Below the pieces are notes generated by a model that ran no database searches, had not been told where the DNA came from, and saw only the letters and a list, made by a program, of their open reading frames with translations. From NCBI RefSeq assembly GCF_000243675.2, contig NZ_AHMM02000017.1, forward strand, positions 746,443 through 810,442: DNA of 64,000 nt, read 5' to 3'. This document shows positions 35,466-43,979 of this stretch, piece by piece; within the stretch, counting starts at the first letter, position 1, and the number at the start of each line of letters is the position of its first letter. This DNA comes from Leptospira inadai serovar Lyme str. 10 (GTDB lineage: Bacteria; Spirochaetota; Leptospiria; Leptospirales; Leptospiraceae). A program made the position numbers and the translations under genes.

Positions 35466-36062
35466 ATGGAAAAAAGAAAAGTTCCGATCGCAAATCACGA
35501 GGGTCCTTACGAACGCCTCGTAGGAACCGCGATTAGATTGATCTATTCCCAGGGTTATGCGGGGACTTCCGTAAATCAGGTCATCGGGGAATCGGATTCC
35601 CACAAGGCTAGTTTTTACAGATACTTTCAAACCAAAGAGGATCTGGGAAGAGAATACTTGAAAATCCAAGCGACCAATTTCCGGAATAGCTGGGAGCGAT
35701 TAATGGCGAGATCCGCAACTCCGGTCGAATTTATAAATCGCTGGATGGCCTTGTTGAATAAGCAGGTGCGTGAAAAAAAATATTTCGGATGTCCCCTCGC
35801 AAGATTCATGGGAAGCCTGGACCAACCCGACCAGGCCTGGGTCAATCAGGGCGCCGAAGTATTAGAATCCTGGATTCATTGTTTGGAAACTTATTTCGAA
35901 GAAAACATAACCCGGGGATTATTGCCTCGAACGTTTCCGGCCAGAAAAAAGGCGGAACGTTTGATGAAGTTATTTCAGGCGAATTCCCAATTTTATATGA
36001 TAACCGGGAATTCGAAATTCTTTAAGGAATTGCAGGAAGAAATGATCGGAGAATTAACGTAA
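35466..36062 (+). CDS. TetR-family repressor
   Basis: A 198-residue regulator with the TetR N-terminal HTH (about residues 15-60): LIYSQGYAGTSVNQVIGESD and KASFYRYFQTKEDLGREYLK, where SxFYxYFxxKEDL is the signature. The C-terminal ligand domain has FINRWMALLNKQVREKKYFG and CPLARFMGSLDQPD. The ATG at 35466 leaves both palindromic sites upstream of the gene; a longer start would put one inside the coding region. It probably represses itself and the divergent dehydrogenase. Confidence 0.88.
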   Translation: MEKRKVPIANHEGPYERLVGTAIRLIYSQGYAGTSVNQVIGESDSHKASFYRYFQTKEDLGREYLKIQATNFRNSWERLMARSATPVEFINRWMALLNKQVREKKYFGCPLARFMGSLDQPDQAWVNQGAEVLESWIHCLETYFEENITRGLLPRTFPARKKAERLMKLFQANSQFYMITGNSKFFKELQEEMIGELT

Positions 36063-36086
36063 GCGGAAAAATTTATTTACGTTTTC

Positions 36087-36473
36087 TTAATTCCGATTCT
36101 GATTCGAATCCTCGTTACCTGTTTCCCTCTTTGCCACGTAGTTCGCCAAAGCGAGAACCGCTCCGCCCACAAAAGCCGAGAAAAAGCTCGGTACAAAAAT
36201 CTTTCCCGGAAAAATATCTCCGATCATGAGTAGAACCACGGCGTTAACGATCAATCCCGCGACTCCGAGAGTCAGGATATAAAATAAATAACCCAAACCA
36301 AGGGTAAAAATCACCAACAACCATCTCAATATGAAATTTAGAAATCCGAAAAACAATGCGATAATCAACGCATCCCAAAAACTTCCCGAAAGCCGAAAAA
36401 GCGGATTTATCAAAGGAAATACATAAAGAATAACTAATGATTGAAGCGCTAAAGAAAGCAGTAATTTGGCCAT
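36087..36473 (-). CDS. Phage-holin-superfamily-IV-like membrane protein
   Basis: A 128-residue protein with four hydrophobic segments and the profile of the PF04020 family (Mycobacterial 4 TMS holin-like). Segments are LLSLALQSLVILYVFPLINP, FWDALIIALFFGFLNFILRW, LLVIFTLGLGYLFYILTLGV and FFSAFVGGAVLALANYVAKR, ending in a polar tail. Family members are widespread in chromosomes and are not linked to phage here. It follows a small gene on the same strand by seven bases. Function unknown. Confidence 0.82.
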   Translation of the reverse strand: MAKLLLSLALQSLVILYVFPLINPLFRLSGSFWDALIIALFFGFLNFILRWLLVIFTLGLGYLFYILTLGVAGLIVNAVVLLMIGDIFPGKIFVPSFFSAFVGGAVLALANYVAKRETGNEDSNQNRN

Positions 36474-36480
36474 ATCTGTC

Positions 36481-36669
36481 CTAAACTGTGGAATCCAAAA
36501 ATTGTCCTAAATGAGGTGGCAATCCGCCCGGCGGAACGATCACCGTCTGCGGTTGAACGACATTATTATCCGAAACGGAAGCGACTTCTCTCGGCTCGTC
36601 CCCCACTCGTGCAGGTGCACTCGATTCGGAAAATAGAATTTGCCTCGATCCAACCGCCATATAAGGCAT
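36481..36669 (-). CDS. Small proline-rich protein of 62 residues
   Basis: Short gene beginning MPYMAVGSRQILFSE and ending PGGLPPHLGQFLDSTV. The ATG is preceded by CGAGGTTTGGTAT, a usable ribosome binding site, and the stop lies seven bases before the start of the membrane protein gene, suggesting coupling. It has no membrane segment and no known motif. Composition (many Ser, Pro, Val) is not decisive, so it may be chance. Confidence 0.45.
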   Translation of the reverse strand: MPYMAVGSRQILFSESSAPARVGDEPREVASVSDNNVVQPQTVIVPPGGLPPHLGQFLDSTV

Positions 36670-36795
36670 ATACCAAACCTCGAACGGATATATTTTATAA
36701 TCTTAGACGTTCGAAGGGAAAGAAAGCAAAAACTAAAATCATACCGGAAAAACTCCGATTCCGAGAGGTTTCAGCGAACGTCCTTTTCTTATCTT

Positions 36796-37383
36796 TTATC
36801 CTTCCAAAATGATTCCGCAGTCCAATTTCTCCATTCGGAACCCGGACGAAATCGCATTATAAAGAAAGTATGTTACGAAACCGATCGCGTAGGAAATGGT
36901 CGTAGTTCTCATATCGACCACTCCCGTTCCTCTGAAGTAAAGCTTCACCGCTCGGAAGGATCTCCTAGAAAGATTCGGTTCTTTTGCGGATCGATCTTCC
37001 ACACCCAAACCGCAATTATGAGAAAGATTGGTCCCGTCAGCGTACAGATAAAAATCCATCCTTTCGGATTGTAGAAACGATTCTCTTCGCTTAATCGTTC
37101 CTTCTAATTCCAGCTCTTTTGCTCTGGCACCGCTACCGATTAAAATCGGAAATTTCGCGTATTCTCGATCCGCTCTTCTATCTTTTCCTTCCGTTCCGGT
37201 ATAAAAAGTAGCCATGATACTCCCCGCATCGAATTGATCGACGGTTTCGAATTGTATGAGGAGCGGAATCTCGGCCCGCCTCGGTTCGATTACGGGAACC
37301 GGAGTCGTATTTTTCCGAATTTGAGTACAAGCCATCATTAAAAATAGAATCGAAAAAGGGAGTAAACGCTGATATTTTTTCAT
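36796..37383 (-). CDS. Lipoprotein of unknown function
   Basis: A 195-residue lipoprotein with signal MKKYQRLLPFSILFLMMAC (lipobox MMAC). The mature part starts with CTQIRKNTTPVPVIEPRRAE and has beta-rich sequence (IPLLIQFETVDQFDAGSIMA, ERMDFYLYADGTNL) followed by a hydrophobic stretch YAIGFVTYFLYNAISSGF near residues 165-185. No family is recognised. It is a single minus-strand gene behind the 460-base spacer. Confidence 0.75.
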   Translation of the reverse strand: MKKYQRLLPFSILFLMMACTQIRKNTTPVPVIEPRRAEIPLLIQFETVDQFDAGSIMATFYTGTEGKDRRADREYAKFPILIGSGARAKELELEGTIKRRESFLQSERMDFYLYADGTNLSHNCGLGVEDRSAKEPNLSRRSFRAVKLYFRGTGVVDMRTTTISYAIGFVTYFLYNAISSGFRMEKLDCGIILEG

Positions 37384-37843
37384 TGGGATACGATGCCTAT
37401 CAATCCAATTATAAAAATGTCCTTTTGTCCAGTCAAAACCCGTTCCGGCTAGCCGATCGAGCGAAGAATTGATTCTTTAGAAGCTGTCAGAATCGAACGG
37501 CGCATTTTCCTTAAACATCATAGAGTCAATAGAAGGAATGGATCGCTACTCAATCGATTTCGATCGGGCAGAGCTATGCTTCGTAGCGGTACATTTTATA
37601 CGAATCATAAATATGTTTATGCACAAATGAAAATCGATTTCCCATTCAATCCCTTGTTTCGATAGATTTGAAACCATAACAAACGTAGTTTTTTTAAAAC
37701 TTCGGATCGAAATGCAGAATAAGAATTCGTTTTCCATCCAGTTAAATCCAACCGAAATTAAAAACTAATTTGACTTTTCTTGCAAATCATTCCGAAAGTG
37801 AATTAAGGTAACGTAAGATAGTTTTGTTGCCAAAGGAAGCAAG
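37384..37843. other. 460-base intergenic spacer
   Basis: I see no convincing gene. A 63-codon minus-strand frame (37546-37737) lacks a ribosome binding site and has atypical composition. The last 100 bases before the crotonase gene are A/T-rich and include a TTGACT hexamer, which may hold its promoter. Confidence 0.4.
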
Positions 37844-38638
37844 ATGTCCACTATCAATCTTATTCTGACTGAAAAACGAAATCATGTTTTCTTAATCGGA
37901 TTAAATCGCCCGGAAGAAAGAAATGCGATGAATACCGAAATGTTAAATCGGTTAAGCGAAGCGTATTCCGAGTTCGAAGATGATCCCGAATTGAGATGCG
38001 CGGTATTATATGCCAATGGAATGCATTTTACGTTGGGCCTGGAATTAAACGATGTGGCGGAAACGATAAAAAAGAAAAAAGCCTATACTTATTCCGAACA
38101 TCAAATCGATCCATGGGACAATGGAGCCACTAAACGCGTACGAACTAAGCCGATCGTTTGCGCGGTTCACGGTTTCTGTTTTACTCTCGGCATAGAGTTG
38201 CTATTGGCCTGCGACGTTTGCATCGCAGCCGAAAAGACTAGATTCGCCCAAGTTGAAGTTCAGAGAGGTATAATGCCTTTCGGAGGAGCTACCTTTCGAT
38301 TCGTAAAGACGGCGGGATGGGGGAATGCCATGCGGTATATTCTCACGGGAGACGATTTTCCCGTCGAGGAGGCGTTTCGAATGGGCCTGGTCCAGGAGAT
38401 AGTTCCTAAAAAAGAACTCCTACAAAGAGCGATCGCAATGGCCGAAAGAATTTCCGAGCAAGCTCCTCTCGCCGTTCAGGCTGCGATCGCGTCGGCAAGA
38501 AAAGCCGTTTTGGAAGGGGAGTCAAACGCTGCTAAAGATCTGCTTCCGATTACATTGCGATTAATGGAAAGCGAAGATGGAGCCGAGGGAGTCCGCTCCT
38601 TTCTCGAAAAAAGAAAAGGGAAATTTATAGGTAAATGA
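37844..38638 (+). CDS. Crotonase (enoyl-CoA hydratase/isomerase) family protein
   Basis: A 264-residue crotonase-fold protein. Family segments are LNRPEERNAMNTEMLNRLSE, CAVLYANGMHFTLGLELNDV (first oxyanion-hole region), IVCAVHGFCFTLGIELLLAC (second) and GLVQEIVPKKELLQRAIAMA near the C-terminus. The catalytic loop, normally IPGAGGTQRLPR-like with Glu, reads IMPFGGATFRFVKTAGWG, so the hydratase Glu is absent. It may be an isomerase, a hydrolase, or bind acyl-CoA without hydration. AAGGAAGCAAG lies upstream. No neighbouring fatty-acid gene. Confidence 0.85.
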   Translation: MSTINLILTEKRNHVFLIGLNRPEERNAMNTEMLNRLSEAYSEFEDDPELRCAVLYANGMHFTLGLELNDVAETIKKKKAYTYSEHQIDPWDNGATKRVRTKPIVCAVHGFCFTLGIELLLACDVCIAAEKTRFAQVEVQRGIMPFGGATFRFVKTAGWGNAMRYILTGDDFPVEEAFRMGLVQEIVPKKELLQRAIAMAERISEQAPLAVQAAIASARKAVLEGESNAAKDLLPITLRLMESEDGAEGVRSFLEKRKGKFIGK

Positions 38639-38726
38639 TATAAGCCTAGTTTCCGGCCTTCGATGCACGGATCTCCCGGAAGATTGTAATTTACAAAAAT
38701 AGGTATTTCCCGGAAAATTCCGTACC

Positions 38727-39512
38727 GTGTCCAAAGGCAGTGCATTTCCTTCGAATTTTTTGAGATTTCGTTTAACCGTCTTTGTTTTACTAATTGCAGA
38801 ATCGTTTTTGAGCTGCTCCTCATTCCCGCGCAGCGAAAAAGCGGATATCACCGCGGATCATCGCTATCTCCTTTCGTATAGAAACGAGGATGGACAGTTA
38901 TTTACGGCAAATCTAAGCGTCCAGTCGCGATACGGCGAGGCATTATCCGATTTAAGAAGATTTCGAGTCGAAGTTTTACGACCGTTGGGGGAAAGATTCG
39001 TCGAGAGGTTAAAGGAAATCGATCAGCAAACGATCGAATTAAAGAAGGATAGTACATCCATCGTTAGGCGACTCGGAGCCGCGCTCGCCATCGCGTTGAT
39101 CGTTCCTGTACCGTTCGCCTTTGAAACGACTTTAACGGTGGGACTTATTTATGTTACCTACAAAAAGATCACCGAAAAGAAAGAGGACCTTATCCGTAAA
39201 AGGCATGTCGAGGACCTCATTCGGGAATGCCAAAAAGTCGAAGATAGTTTAGAAACTTTTAAAAAAGAACATTTAGTTCCCTTTGCGACAAAATGGGAAC
39301 GGAACTTTCAGGAAGAATCGAATCATTTCGTGAATTCAAAGGACCAATCCGATATTAGACTCTCGGATTCTCTGATGCAAAAATATTCCTCCGACAAAGA
39401 GTGGTTGAAAGTAAATGCGGAATGGGAATTAAATTCCTCCTTGCATCACTGCTCCAAGGAAGCTCCTCTCGAAAACAAACCTAAGATTCGACTCGCTTCC
39501 CGGAAATCATGA
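38727..39512 (+). CDS. Lipoprotein of unknown function with one internal membrane segment
   Basis: A 261-residue protein starting at GTG (VSKGSAFPSNFLRF) with signal LTVFVLLIAESFLSC (lipobox FLSC). The mature protein is charged and largely helical (LRRFRVEVLRPLGERFVERL, EKKEDLIRKRHVEDLIRECQ) around one hydrophobic stretch LGAALAIALIVPVPFAFETT near residue 120. It ends with a Cys-containing basic tail. I recognise no family. Start choice is by lipoprotein signal; upstream binding is weak. Confidence 0.7.
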   Translation: MSKGSAFPSNFLRFRLTVFVLLIAESFLSCSSFPRSEKADITADHRYLLSYRNEDGQLFTANLSVQSRYGEALSDLRRFRVEVLRPLGERFVERLKEIDQQTIELKKDSTSIVRRLGAALAIALIVPVPFAFETTLTVGLIYVTYKKITEKKEDLIRKRHVEDLIRECQKVEDSLETFKKEHLVPFATKWERNFQEESNHFVNSKDQSDIRLSDSLMQKYSSDKEWLKVNAEWELNSSLHHCSKEAPLENKPKIRLASRKS

Positions 39513-39514
39513 AA

Positions 39515-39584
39515 GGGATAAAATGCAGCGCTTCCTTGGATTCGAATCGTGCTAAATTTCCGGGACTCGATTGAATTTTATCCC
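39515..39584 (+). other. Long-loop perfect inverted repeat
   Basis: GGGATAAAAT (39515-39524) is the exact reverse complement of ATTTTATCCC (39575-39584), separated by 50 bases. The enclosed part contains the palindrome GATTCGAATC. There is no T-run, so this is not a usual terminator. It sits directly behind the lipoprotein stop and before the TPR gene. Confidence 0.4.
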
Positions 39585-39656
39585 GGGGCCTCCAAGTAGA
39601 ATTTAGATATGCGAAAAAGTACGTGCGATTTCAGGCTGATCGGATGAAATGTAGAT

Positions 39657-40274
39657 ATGGATCCTAGACTTAGAACCGCTTTAGATCAGTTAAAACAAGG
39701 AGACTCGAATGGCGCAAAGGAAGTTCTCCAAGCCTGGATCCTATCGAATCCGAGCGACCCGCAAGCCTACTTTCACTTCGGAATGTGCCTGTCTCAGCTC
39801 GGTGATCTTTCGCTTGCAGAGGAACAACTTCAAAAATGTCTGCAACTAGAACCCGGGCATGTCCAAGCCTGGGTGGGTCTAGGCGTTTTATACGCAAGGC
39901 GGAAGGATAAACCTAAGGCAGAATTTCATCTTTCCAAAGCTTTGGAATTGGACGATACGGATATCTTTGCCCGCAAAAATCTTGCGGCAGTCTATACGGG
40001 GGCTTCCAAATTCGACCGGGCCCTAGAGCTTTTAAAAGGCCTACCCGATGAGGCACTGGACGATTCTCCTACTTTATACGCATTAGCGATTTGTTATGTT
40101 CGCACGAATCGATTTTCCCAGGCCAGGGAAACATTCCGAAAATTGGAAACGGTGGGAATTCCCGATCAGGTAAAAAAGGAGTATTTGCAACTCAAGCAGC
40201 TCTTAGAGGAAAAGCAATTCGAACAAGGCGGAATCTGGAGCTTTCTTAAAACGCAAGAAGATGAAAATACCTAG
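39657..40274 (+). CDS. TPR-repeat protein
   Basis: A 205-residue soluble protein built of about five tetratricopeptide repeats from the N-terminus: LDQLKQGDSNGAKEVLQAWI, AYFHFGMCLSQLGDLSLAEE, AWVGLGVLYARRKDKPKAEF, ARKNLAAVYTGASKFDRALE and TLYALAICYVRTNRFSQARE, with the W/Y-G-x-A/Y-x-A pattern. TPRs mediate protein binding. There is no signal peptide. The gene ends 51 bases before the leucine leader peptide. I cannot assign a partner. Confidence 0.88.
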   Translation: MDPRLRTALDQLKQGDSNGAKEVLQAWILSNPSDPQAYFHFGMCLSQLGDLSLAEEQLQKCLQLEPGHVQAWVGLGVLYARRKDKPKAEFHLSKALELDDTDIFARKNLAAVYTGASKFDRALELLKGLPDEALDDSPTLYALAICYVRTNRFSQARETFRKLETVGIPDQVKKEYLQLKQLLEEKQFEQGGIWSFLKTQEDENT

Positions 40275-40325
40275 GAATTTTTCTTGACGATTTTGAAAGT
40301 TCTGCCGAGTCTAAGAATAGAACGT

Positions 40326-40388
40326 ATGGCACAACGGTTTTTCCAGGCAAATCTGCTCGGACTCCTTCTTCTCCTTCTTGGAGACTAA
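40326..40388 (+). CDS. leuL: Leucine-rich leader peptide of the leuA attenuator
   Basis: A 20-codon reading frame encoding MAQRFFQANLLGLLLLLLGD, ending in TAA at 40386-40388. Eight of twenty residues are Leu, in the codon run CTG CTC GGA CTC CTT CTT CTC CTT CTT. Its stop codon overlaps the first strand of the antiterminator. Ribosome stalling on the Leu codons when charged leucyl-tRNA is scarce would switch the downstream RNA fold. It resembles leuL of enteric bacteria by design, not by sequence. A TTGACG hexamer at 40284-40289 may be the -35; the -10 is unclear. Confidence 0.88.
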   Translation: MAQRFFQANLLGLLLLLLGD

Positions 40389-40440
40389 GAGGAGCTAAGG
40401 ACGCTATACGCAAAACCCGCTCCTCTTGAGCGGGTTTTTT
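40387..40440 (+). promoter_or_regulatory. Transcription attenuator: antiterminator and terminator
   Basis: Strand 2, AAGAGGAGC (40387-40395), is the exact reverse complement of strand 3, GCTCCTCTT (40419-40427). Strand 3 overlaps the terminator's 5' arm and loop: AAAACCCGCTC (40412-40422), loop CTCTT, then GAGCGGGTTTT (40428-40438) running on into the T-run to 40440. Strand 1, the Leu-codon sequence CTTCTCCTTCTT, can pair with strand 2 with one bulge. So 1:2 + 3:4 terminates and 2:3 permits transcription, as in the classic trp and leu attenuators. Confidence 0.9.
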
Positions 40441-40498
40441 GTTTCCGGCACTTTCGGAATCCGAAACACCGCTCTCGATGGCAAAGAAGTGAGTGACT

Positions 40499-41809
40499 AT
40501 GGAAACGAAAACGACCTATGGCTCGGGCAATCCAATAAGCCCGTCCTTCCCATCTCTTCAAGAAATCATCGTACCCGGAAAAGGACTCAAGGCTCCCCAA
40601 GCCTCTCCCTTTTTTATGGACGTCACTCTTCGTGACGGCAATCAAGCGCTTCGCAAACCTTGGAATCTAAAAGAGAAAGAGATTATCTTTAGGCAACTTC
40701 TGAAACTCGGAGTCCAGGGCATCGAGGTAGGTTTTGCTTCCGCCGGAAAGCAGGATTTCGAAGCATGCGCGCATCTTTCTACCCTAGCGCCGGAGAATAC
40801 GGTCATTTCGAGCCTTTCCCGCGCAGTGGAAGCCGAGATCGATCTTTCCTGGAAAGCCATTTCGCGAGCTCCAAAACCGAGAATCCATATCGTATATCCG
40901 GTGAGCGATTTTACCATTCGAAACGTTTTAGGGATTTCCGAAGGACAGGTGAGGGAAAATATCGTTCGATCCGTATCCTACGCGCGGAAATTGGTCGGAA
41001 ATTTCGGCGAAGTCCAATTCTCCGGCGAGCACTTCGGAGATGCATTAGAAAATCTTGAATTTGCGATCGATGCGTTTCGAGCCGCCTTGGATGCCGGAAC
41101 CGATCTCGTGAACTTGCCGAATACCGTGGAACGATATAGACCGTATTTATTCGTTGCAATGGTTCGTAAAGTAGTGGAATCTCTTCCGAAAGATTCCAGA
41201 ATTTCCGTTCATACGCATAACGATCTCGGTATGGCGACTGCGACGACCGTCGAAAGTTTCTTTGCAGGTGCGACGCAATTGGAGACCGCATTGAACGGGT
41301 TGGGAGAACGGGCCGGGAATACGAATACTTACGAAGTCGCGATCGCTTTACATAATTGCGGAGTGAATGTGGATTTGAATTTTCAGGCGATTTACGAAAC
41401 TTCGAGAATCGTTTCTCGAATGGCCGATATTCCGATTCCGGAAAAGGCTCCGCTGATCGGAGAAGACGTCGTGGCTCATCGTAGCGGAATTCATCAAGAC
41501 GGAGTATCCAAAACCCAGAATATGAAAAAGGGAGCTTACCGAGCCTTCGAAGCCGATTTGATCGGCCGACCCGAAGGAGATAGAATCGCCTTTACGAGCC
41601 AGTCGGGAAAATCGGCAGTATACGAAATCCTTAAAGTAGCCGGGTCGGATATTACGCGGGAGGAAGCGGCAAAACTGCAGCCGATGCTAAAAGAAAGATC
41701 CGAAAAAATCGGCGGCGGAGAATTGACTCTGGACCAAATGATGGAAGAACTACGACGCTTGAGAAGTATCGAATCGCCGAAGACGCGACTCTTGCAGGAT
41801 CCCGTTTGA
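40499..41809 (+). CDS. leuA: 2-isopropylmalate synthase-type enzyme without C-terminal regulatory domain
   Basis: An HMGL-like acyltransferase of 436 residues that condenses acetyl-CoA with an alpha-keto acid. Metal and catalytic segments are [80 protein letters not shown] (HxHND), [17 protein letters not shown] and [20 protein letters not shown], as in LeuA. The C-terminal LeuA dimer (allosteric) domain of about 130 residues is missing; the protein ends shortly after the communication subdomain. The leucine leader in front argues for isopropylmalate rather than citramalate synthase. Initiation is at ATG, with GTG two codons earlier as an alternative. The next gene starts one base after its stop. 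Confidence 0.9.
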   Translation: METKTTYGSGNPISPSFPSLQEIIVPGKGLKAPQASPFFMDVTLRDGNQALRKPWNLKEKEIIFRQLLKLGVQGIEVGFASAGKQDFEACAHLSTLAPENTVISSLSRAVEAEIDLSWKAISRAPKPRIHIVYPVSDFTIRNVLGISEGQVRENIVRSVSYARKLVGNFGEVQFSGEHFGDALENLEFAIDAFRAALDAGTDLVNLPNTVERYRPYLFVAMVRKVVESLPKDSRISVHTHNDLGMATATTVESFFAGATQLETALNGLGERAGNTNTYEVAIALHNCGVNVDLNFQAIYETSRIVSRMADIPIPEKAPLIGEDVVAHRSGIHQDGVSKTQNMKKGAYRAFEADLIGRPEGDRIAFTSQSGKSAVYEILKVAGSDITREEAAKLQPMLKERSEKIGGGELTLDQMMEELRRLRSIESPKTRLLQDPV

Positions 41810-41810
41810 G

Positions 41811-43286
41811 ATGGGAGAAGAAACGGAAAGAAAGATCCGAATGAGGCGTTTTTTAGAGAAGTATAAGACGGAATTACTTCTTTTTATTGCGTCACTCTTG
41901 TACCTCGGATCTCTTTCTTTCTTCGAATATGCTACGCTAAGCCTAGGCTGGCACGATTTCGGATTACAGATTCAGATACTTTCCTCTCCTCGATTCAGCG
42001 AAGGTCGATTATGGTCTTACGATTGGGGAGCCGACTTTCTGTCCGTGCATTTTTCCCCCTTACTTTATGTACTTTCCATTTTTTTGATTCCTTTACCGTT
42101 CCTAGAATGGTGGCTTATTATCGGTTGCATCGCTTTATCGGTCGGGATCGCCGGCCTGTTTGCATTCTTTCGGCGGGTAACGGGTAACTCGAGCGCTTCT
42201 TCTTTTTTTGCCATTGCCTTCCTATTAAACCCCTACGTCACCGCAACTCACCTTTACATGCATTACGAGGTATTTCTTGTTCCCTTATTATCGGGATTTT
42301 TACTTTTCGCATGGGAAGATAGAAAGATGCCCGCGTTCGCCTGCTTATTAGGGATTCTTTTATTAAAGGAAGACGGATGGATTTATGCGCTCTCCGGTAC
42401 TTTTTTGCTGTTAGGTAAGAAACCGTTTCGAACCACATTGGTCTATTTTTTGATTAGCGTCCTTTACTCGGTAATCGCATTAGGTTTATTTAAACAAACT
42501 CTTTTTCCGCACTCTTCCGCTTTATTCCTGGAACATTGGGGAAAAACTCCCGTTGCCTTCCTTTTGAATTCGCTGGCAAATCCGTTAGAAATTCTTCGGA
42601 TTCTTTCGACCGGTTCGGGAAAATTTCTCGCTCTAAGTCTCCTTGCAATACCCGTACTCGCGACATGGAGGTCGATCCCCGGAATCGCAGTCTCGTTTTT
42701 GTGGTTAAGTTCGATTTCGCCGGACAGGGCTAGCCTGGCATTTTTTTACGGACTTGCGCCTACACTTCTATTATTTCTGACCATCCCTTTCGCATTCGGA
42801 GTATGGGAAGCTATTACCAACCGTATTGGCGACTCTCGAAAATTCGAATTTCTTCTTCCGATAAGCTTGCTGATTACTAGCATCGCTGCCTCGACTTTTC
42901 CGAATCCCGCTCTCCTAAGAAGTCCGAATTTACCTGATCTCGCCGCTTCCTTAAAAACGGTCCCCGAAAAGGTTCCGATTCTAATCTCGTTGATAAAACT
43001 CCGGGGATATAAAGCGAATACAACATTCTCTTCGTTTAATACGGCTGCTTATGTATTTCAGGGAGGAGAGCTAAGGCTTCCTTATAAAGATTGGGAAGCG
43101 GTCCGTGCCAAACAATGGAAGCCAGACTTAGTTGTTCTAACGACCGAGCAGAAAGAGCCGTTATTAAGGGAGGTCACTCCCTCTGAAATGATTCGATTCT
43201 TCGATACGAACCTAGAGTATACTTCGATACTTCAAACCAGGAATCTACGAGCCTGGAGGAAGAAATCCTCGTATCTAGCGATCTAA
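41811..43286 (+). CDS. DUF2079-type polytopic membrane protein
   Basis: A 491-residue membrane protein with about ten helices, starting one base after the leuA stop and so presumably in its transcript. It resembles DUF2079 glycosyltransferase-C-like proteins: LGWHDFGLQIQILSSPRFSE, SYDWGADFLSVHFSPLLYVL with D and H in the first loop, and LLLKEDGWIYALSGTFLLLG. These motifs (N/D-x-x-FxQ, HFSPL, KED) are the family hallmarks. A soluble C-terminal part of about 120 residues follows. The function is unknown; transfer of a sugar from a lipid carrier is plausible. The last four bases overlap the stop of the convergent TetR gene. Confidence 0.85.
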   Translation: MGEETERKIRMRRFLEKYKTELLLFIASLLYLGSLSFFEYATLSLGWHDFGLQIQILSSPRFSEGRLWSYDWGADFLSVHFSPLLYVLSIFLIPLPFLEWWLIIGCIALSVGIAGLFAFFRRVTGNSSASSFFAIAFLLNPYVTATHLYMHYEVFLVPLLSGFLLFAWEDRKMPAFACLLGILLLKEDGWIYALSGTFLLLGKKPFRTTLVYFLISVLYSVIALGLFKQTLFPHSSALFLEHWGKTPVAFLLNSLANPLEILRILSTGSGKFLALSLLAIPVLATWRSIPGIAVSFLWLSSISPDRASLAFFYGLAPTLLLFLTIPFAFGVWEAITNRIGDSRKFEFLLPISLLITSIAASTFPNPALLRSPNLPDLAASLKTVPEKVPILISLIKLRGYKANTTFSSFNTAAYVFQGGELRLPYKDWEAVRAKQWKPDLVVLTTEQKEPLLREVTPSEMIRFFDTNLEYTSILQTRNLRAWRKKSSYLAI

Positions 43287-43897
43287 TCCGATCGTTTTAC
43301 GATCCCGTAAAAAATAATATTATCCAATTCTTTGACTAGGTCTCGAATCGTGTATGGAGTCTGGGCCAGAAAGGCCGGGTCAAACATGGCTTCGGTCGAG
43401 GCTGCATGGATCAATAAGACTATATCCGGGTTCACGTCCGGGCGAATATCGCCGTTTTTGATTCCCGTTTCGATCATCGTGCGCATCGTTCGATTGATAT
43501 TCCTTTCCTTCTGCTCCGAAAATAATTTCCAAAGATCGGGGGCCTGATCCCGGATATCCCGCAAAAATTCGTTCATGCCCTGCGGAATTTCCCCGCTGAT
43601 ACATTCGTGCATGGATTGGATTTTTTCTTTGATGCTTTTGCCGGGATCGGATTGGATCTTTTCGATTTTACCATGAATCCTGAGATGTCGGTGAGTCATT
43701 AACTCCATGAGAAGGTCGTGTTTATTGGCAAAATATTTGTAAAGAGTCTTACGACTGATTCTCAAAGTCCGGGCGATCTCTTCCATCCGCGTTTTTGCGA
43801 ACCCGTAGCGGAGAAACAATTCGAACGATTTCTCGAAAATGCGAAGTTTTACATCGTCCGGTTCTGTACTGACTAGCTGTTCCACGACGGTTTGCAT
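43283..43897 (-). CDS. TetR-family regulator of the RND efflux operon
   Basis: A 204-residue TetR repressor. The HTH, LFLRYGFAKTRMEEIARTLR followed by SRKTLYKYFANKHDLLMEL, is canonical. The ligand domain has GEIPQGMNEFLRDIRDQAPD and ERNINRTMRTMIETGIKNGD. It follows the RND gene at 83 bases on the same strand, so it is the last gene of the TolC-RND-TetR operon and probably controls it through the half-sites at 48830-48891. The 3' end overlaps the convergent DUF2079 gene. Confidence 0.88.
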   Translation of the reverse strand: MQTVVEQLVSTEPDDVKLRIFEKSFELFLRYGFAKTRMEEIARTLRISRKTLYKYFANKHDLLMELMTHRHLRIHGKIEKIQSDPGKSIKEKIQSMHECISGEIPQGMNEFLRDIRDQAPDLWKLFSEQKERNINRTMRTMIETGIKNGDIRPDVNPDIVLLIHAASTEAMFDPAFLAQTPYTIRDLVKELDNIIFYGIVKRSD

Positions 43898-43979
43898 TCT
43901 AACCTACCCCCTTCCCAATAGGAAACGCTTTTTTAAGGCGTTTCCTTCTGTCCGGGAAGACCTTACAACTTCGTTCCTG

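Noticed and set aside
36087..36473. Phage remnant because of holin-like protein
   Set aside because: The PF04020-type protein is a common chromosomal membrane protein, and no other phage gene, integrase or attachment repeat is nearby.
37546..37737. 63-codon minus-strand reading frame
   Set aside because: No ribosome binding site, atypical composition and no motif; probably chance in an A/T-rich spacer.
40499..41809. Citramalate synthase (CimA) instead of LeuA
   Set aside because: The fold cannot separate the two by eye, but the leucine-specific leader favours isopropylmalate synthase. CimA is kept only as a minor alternative.
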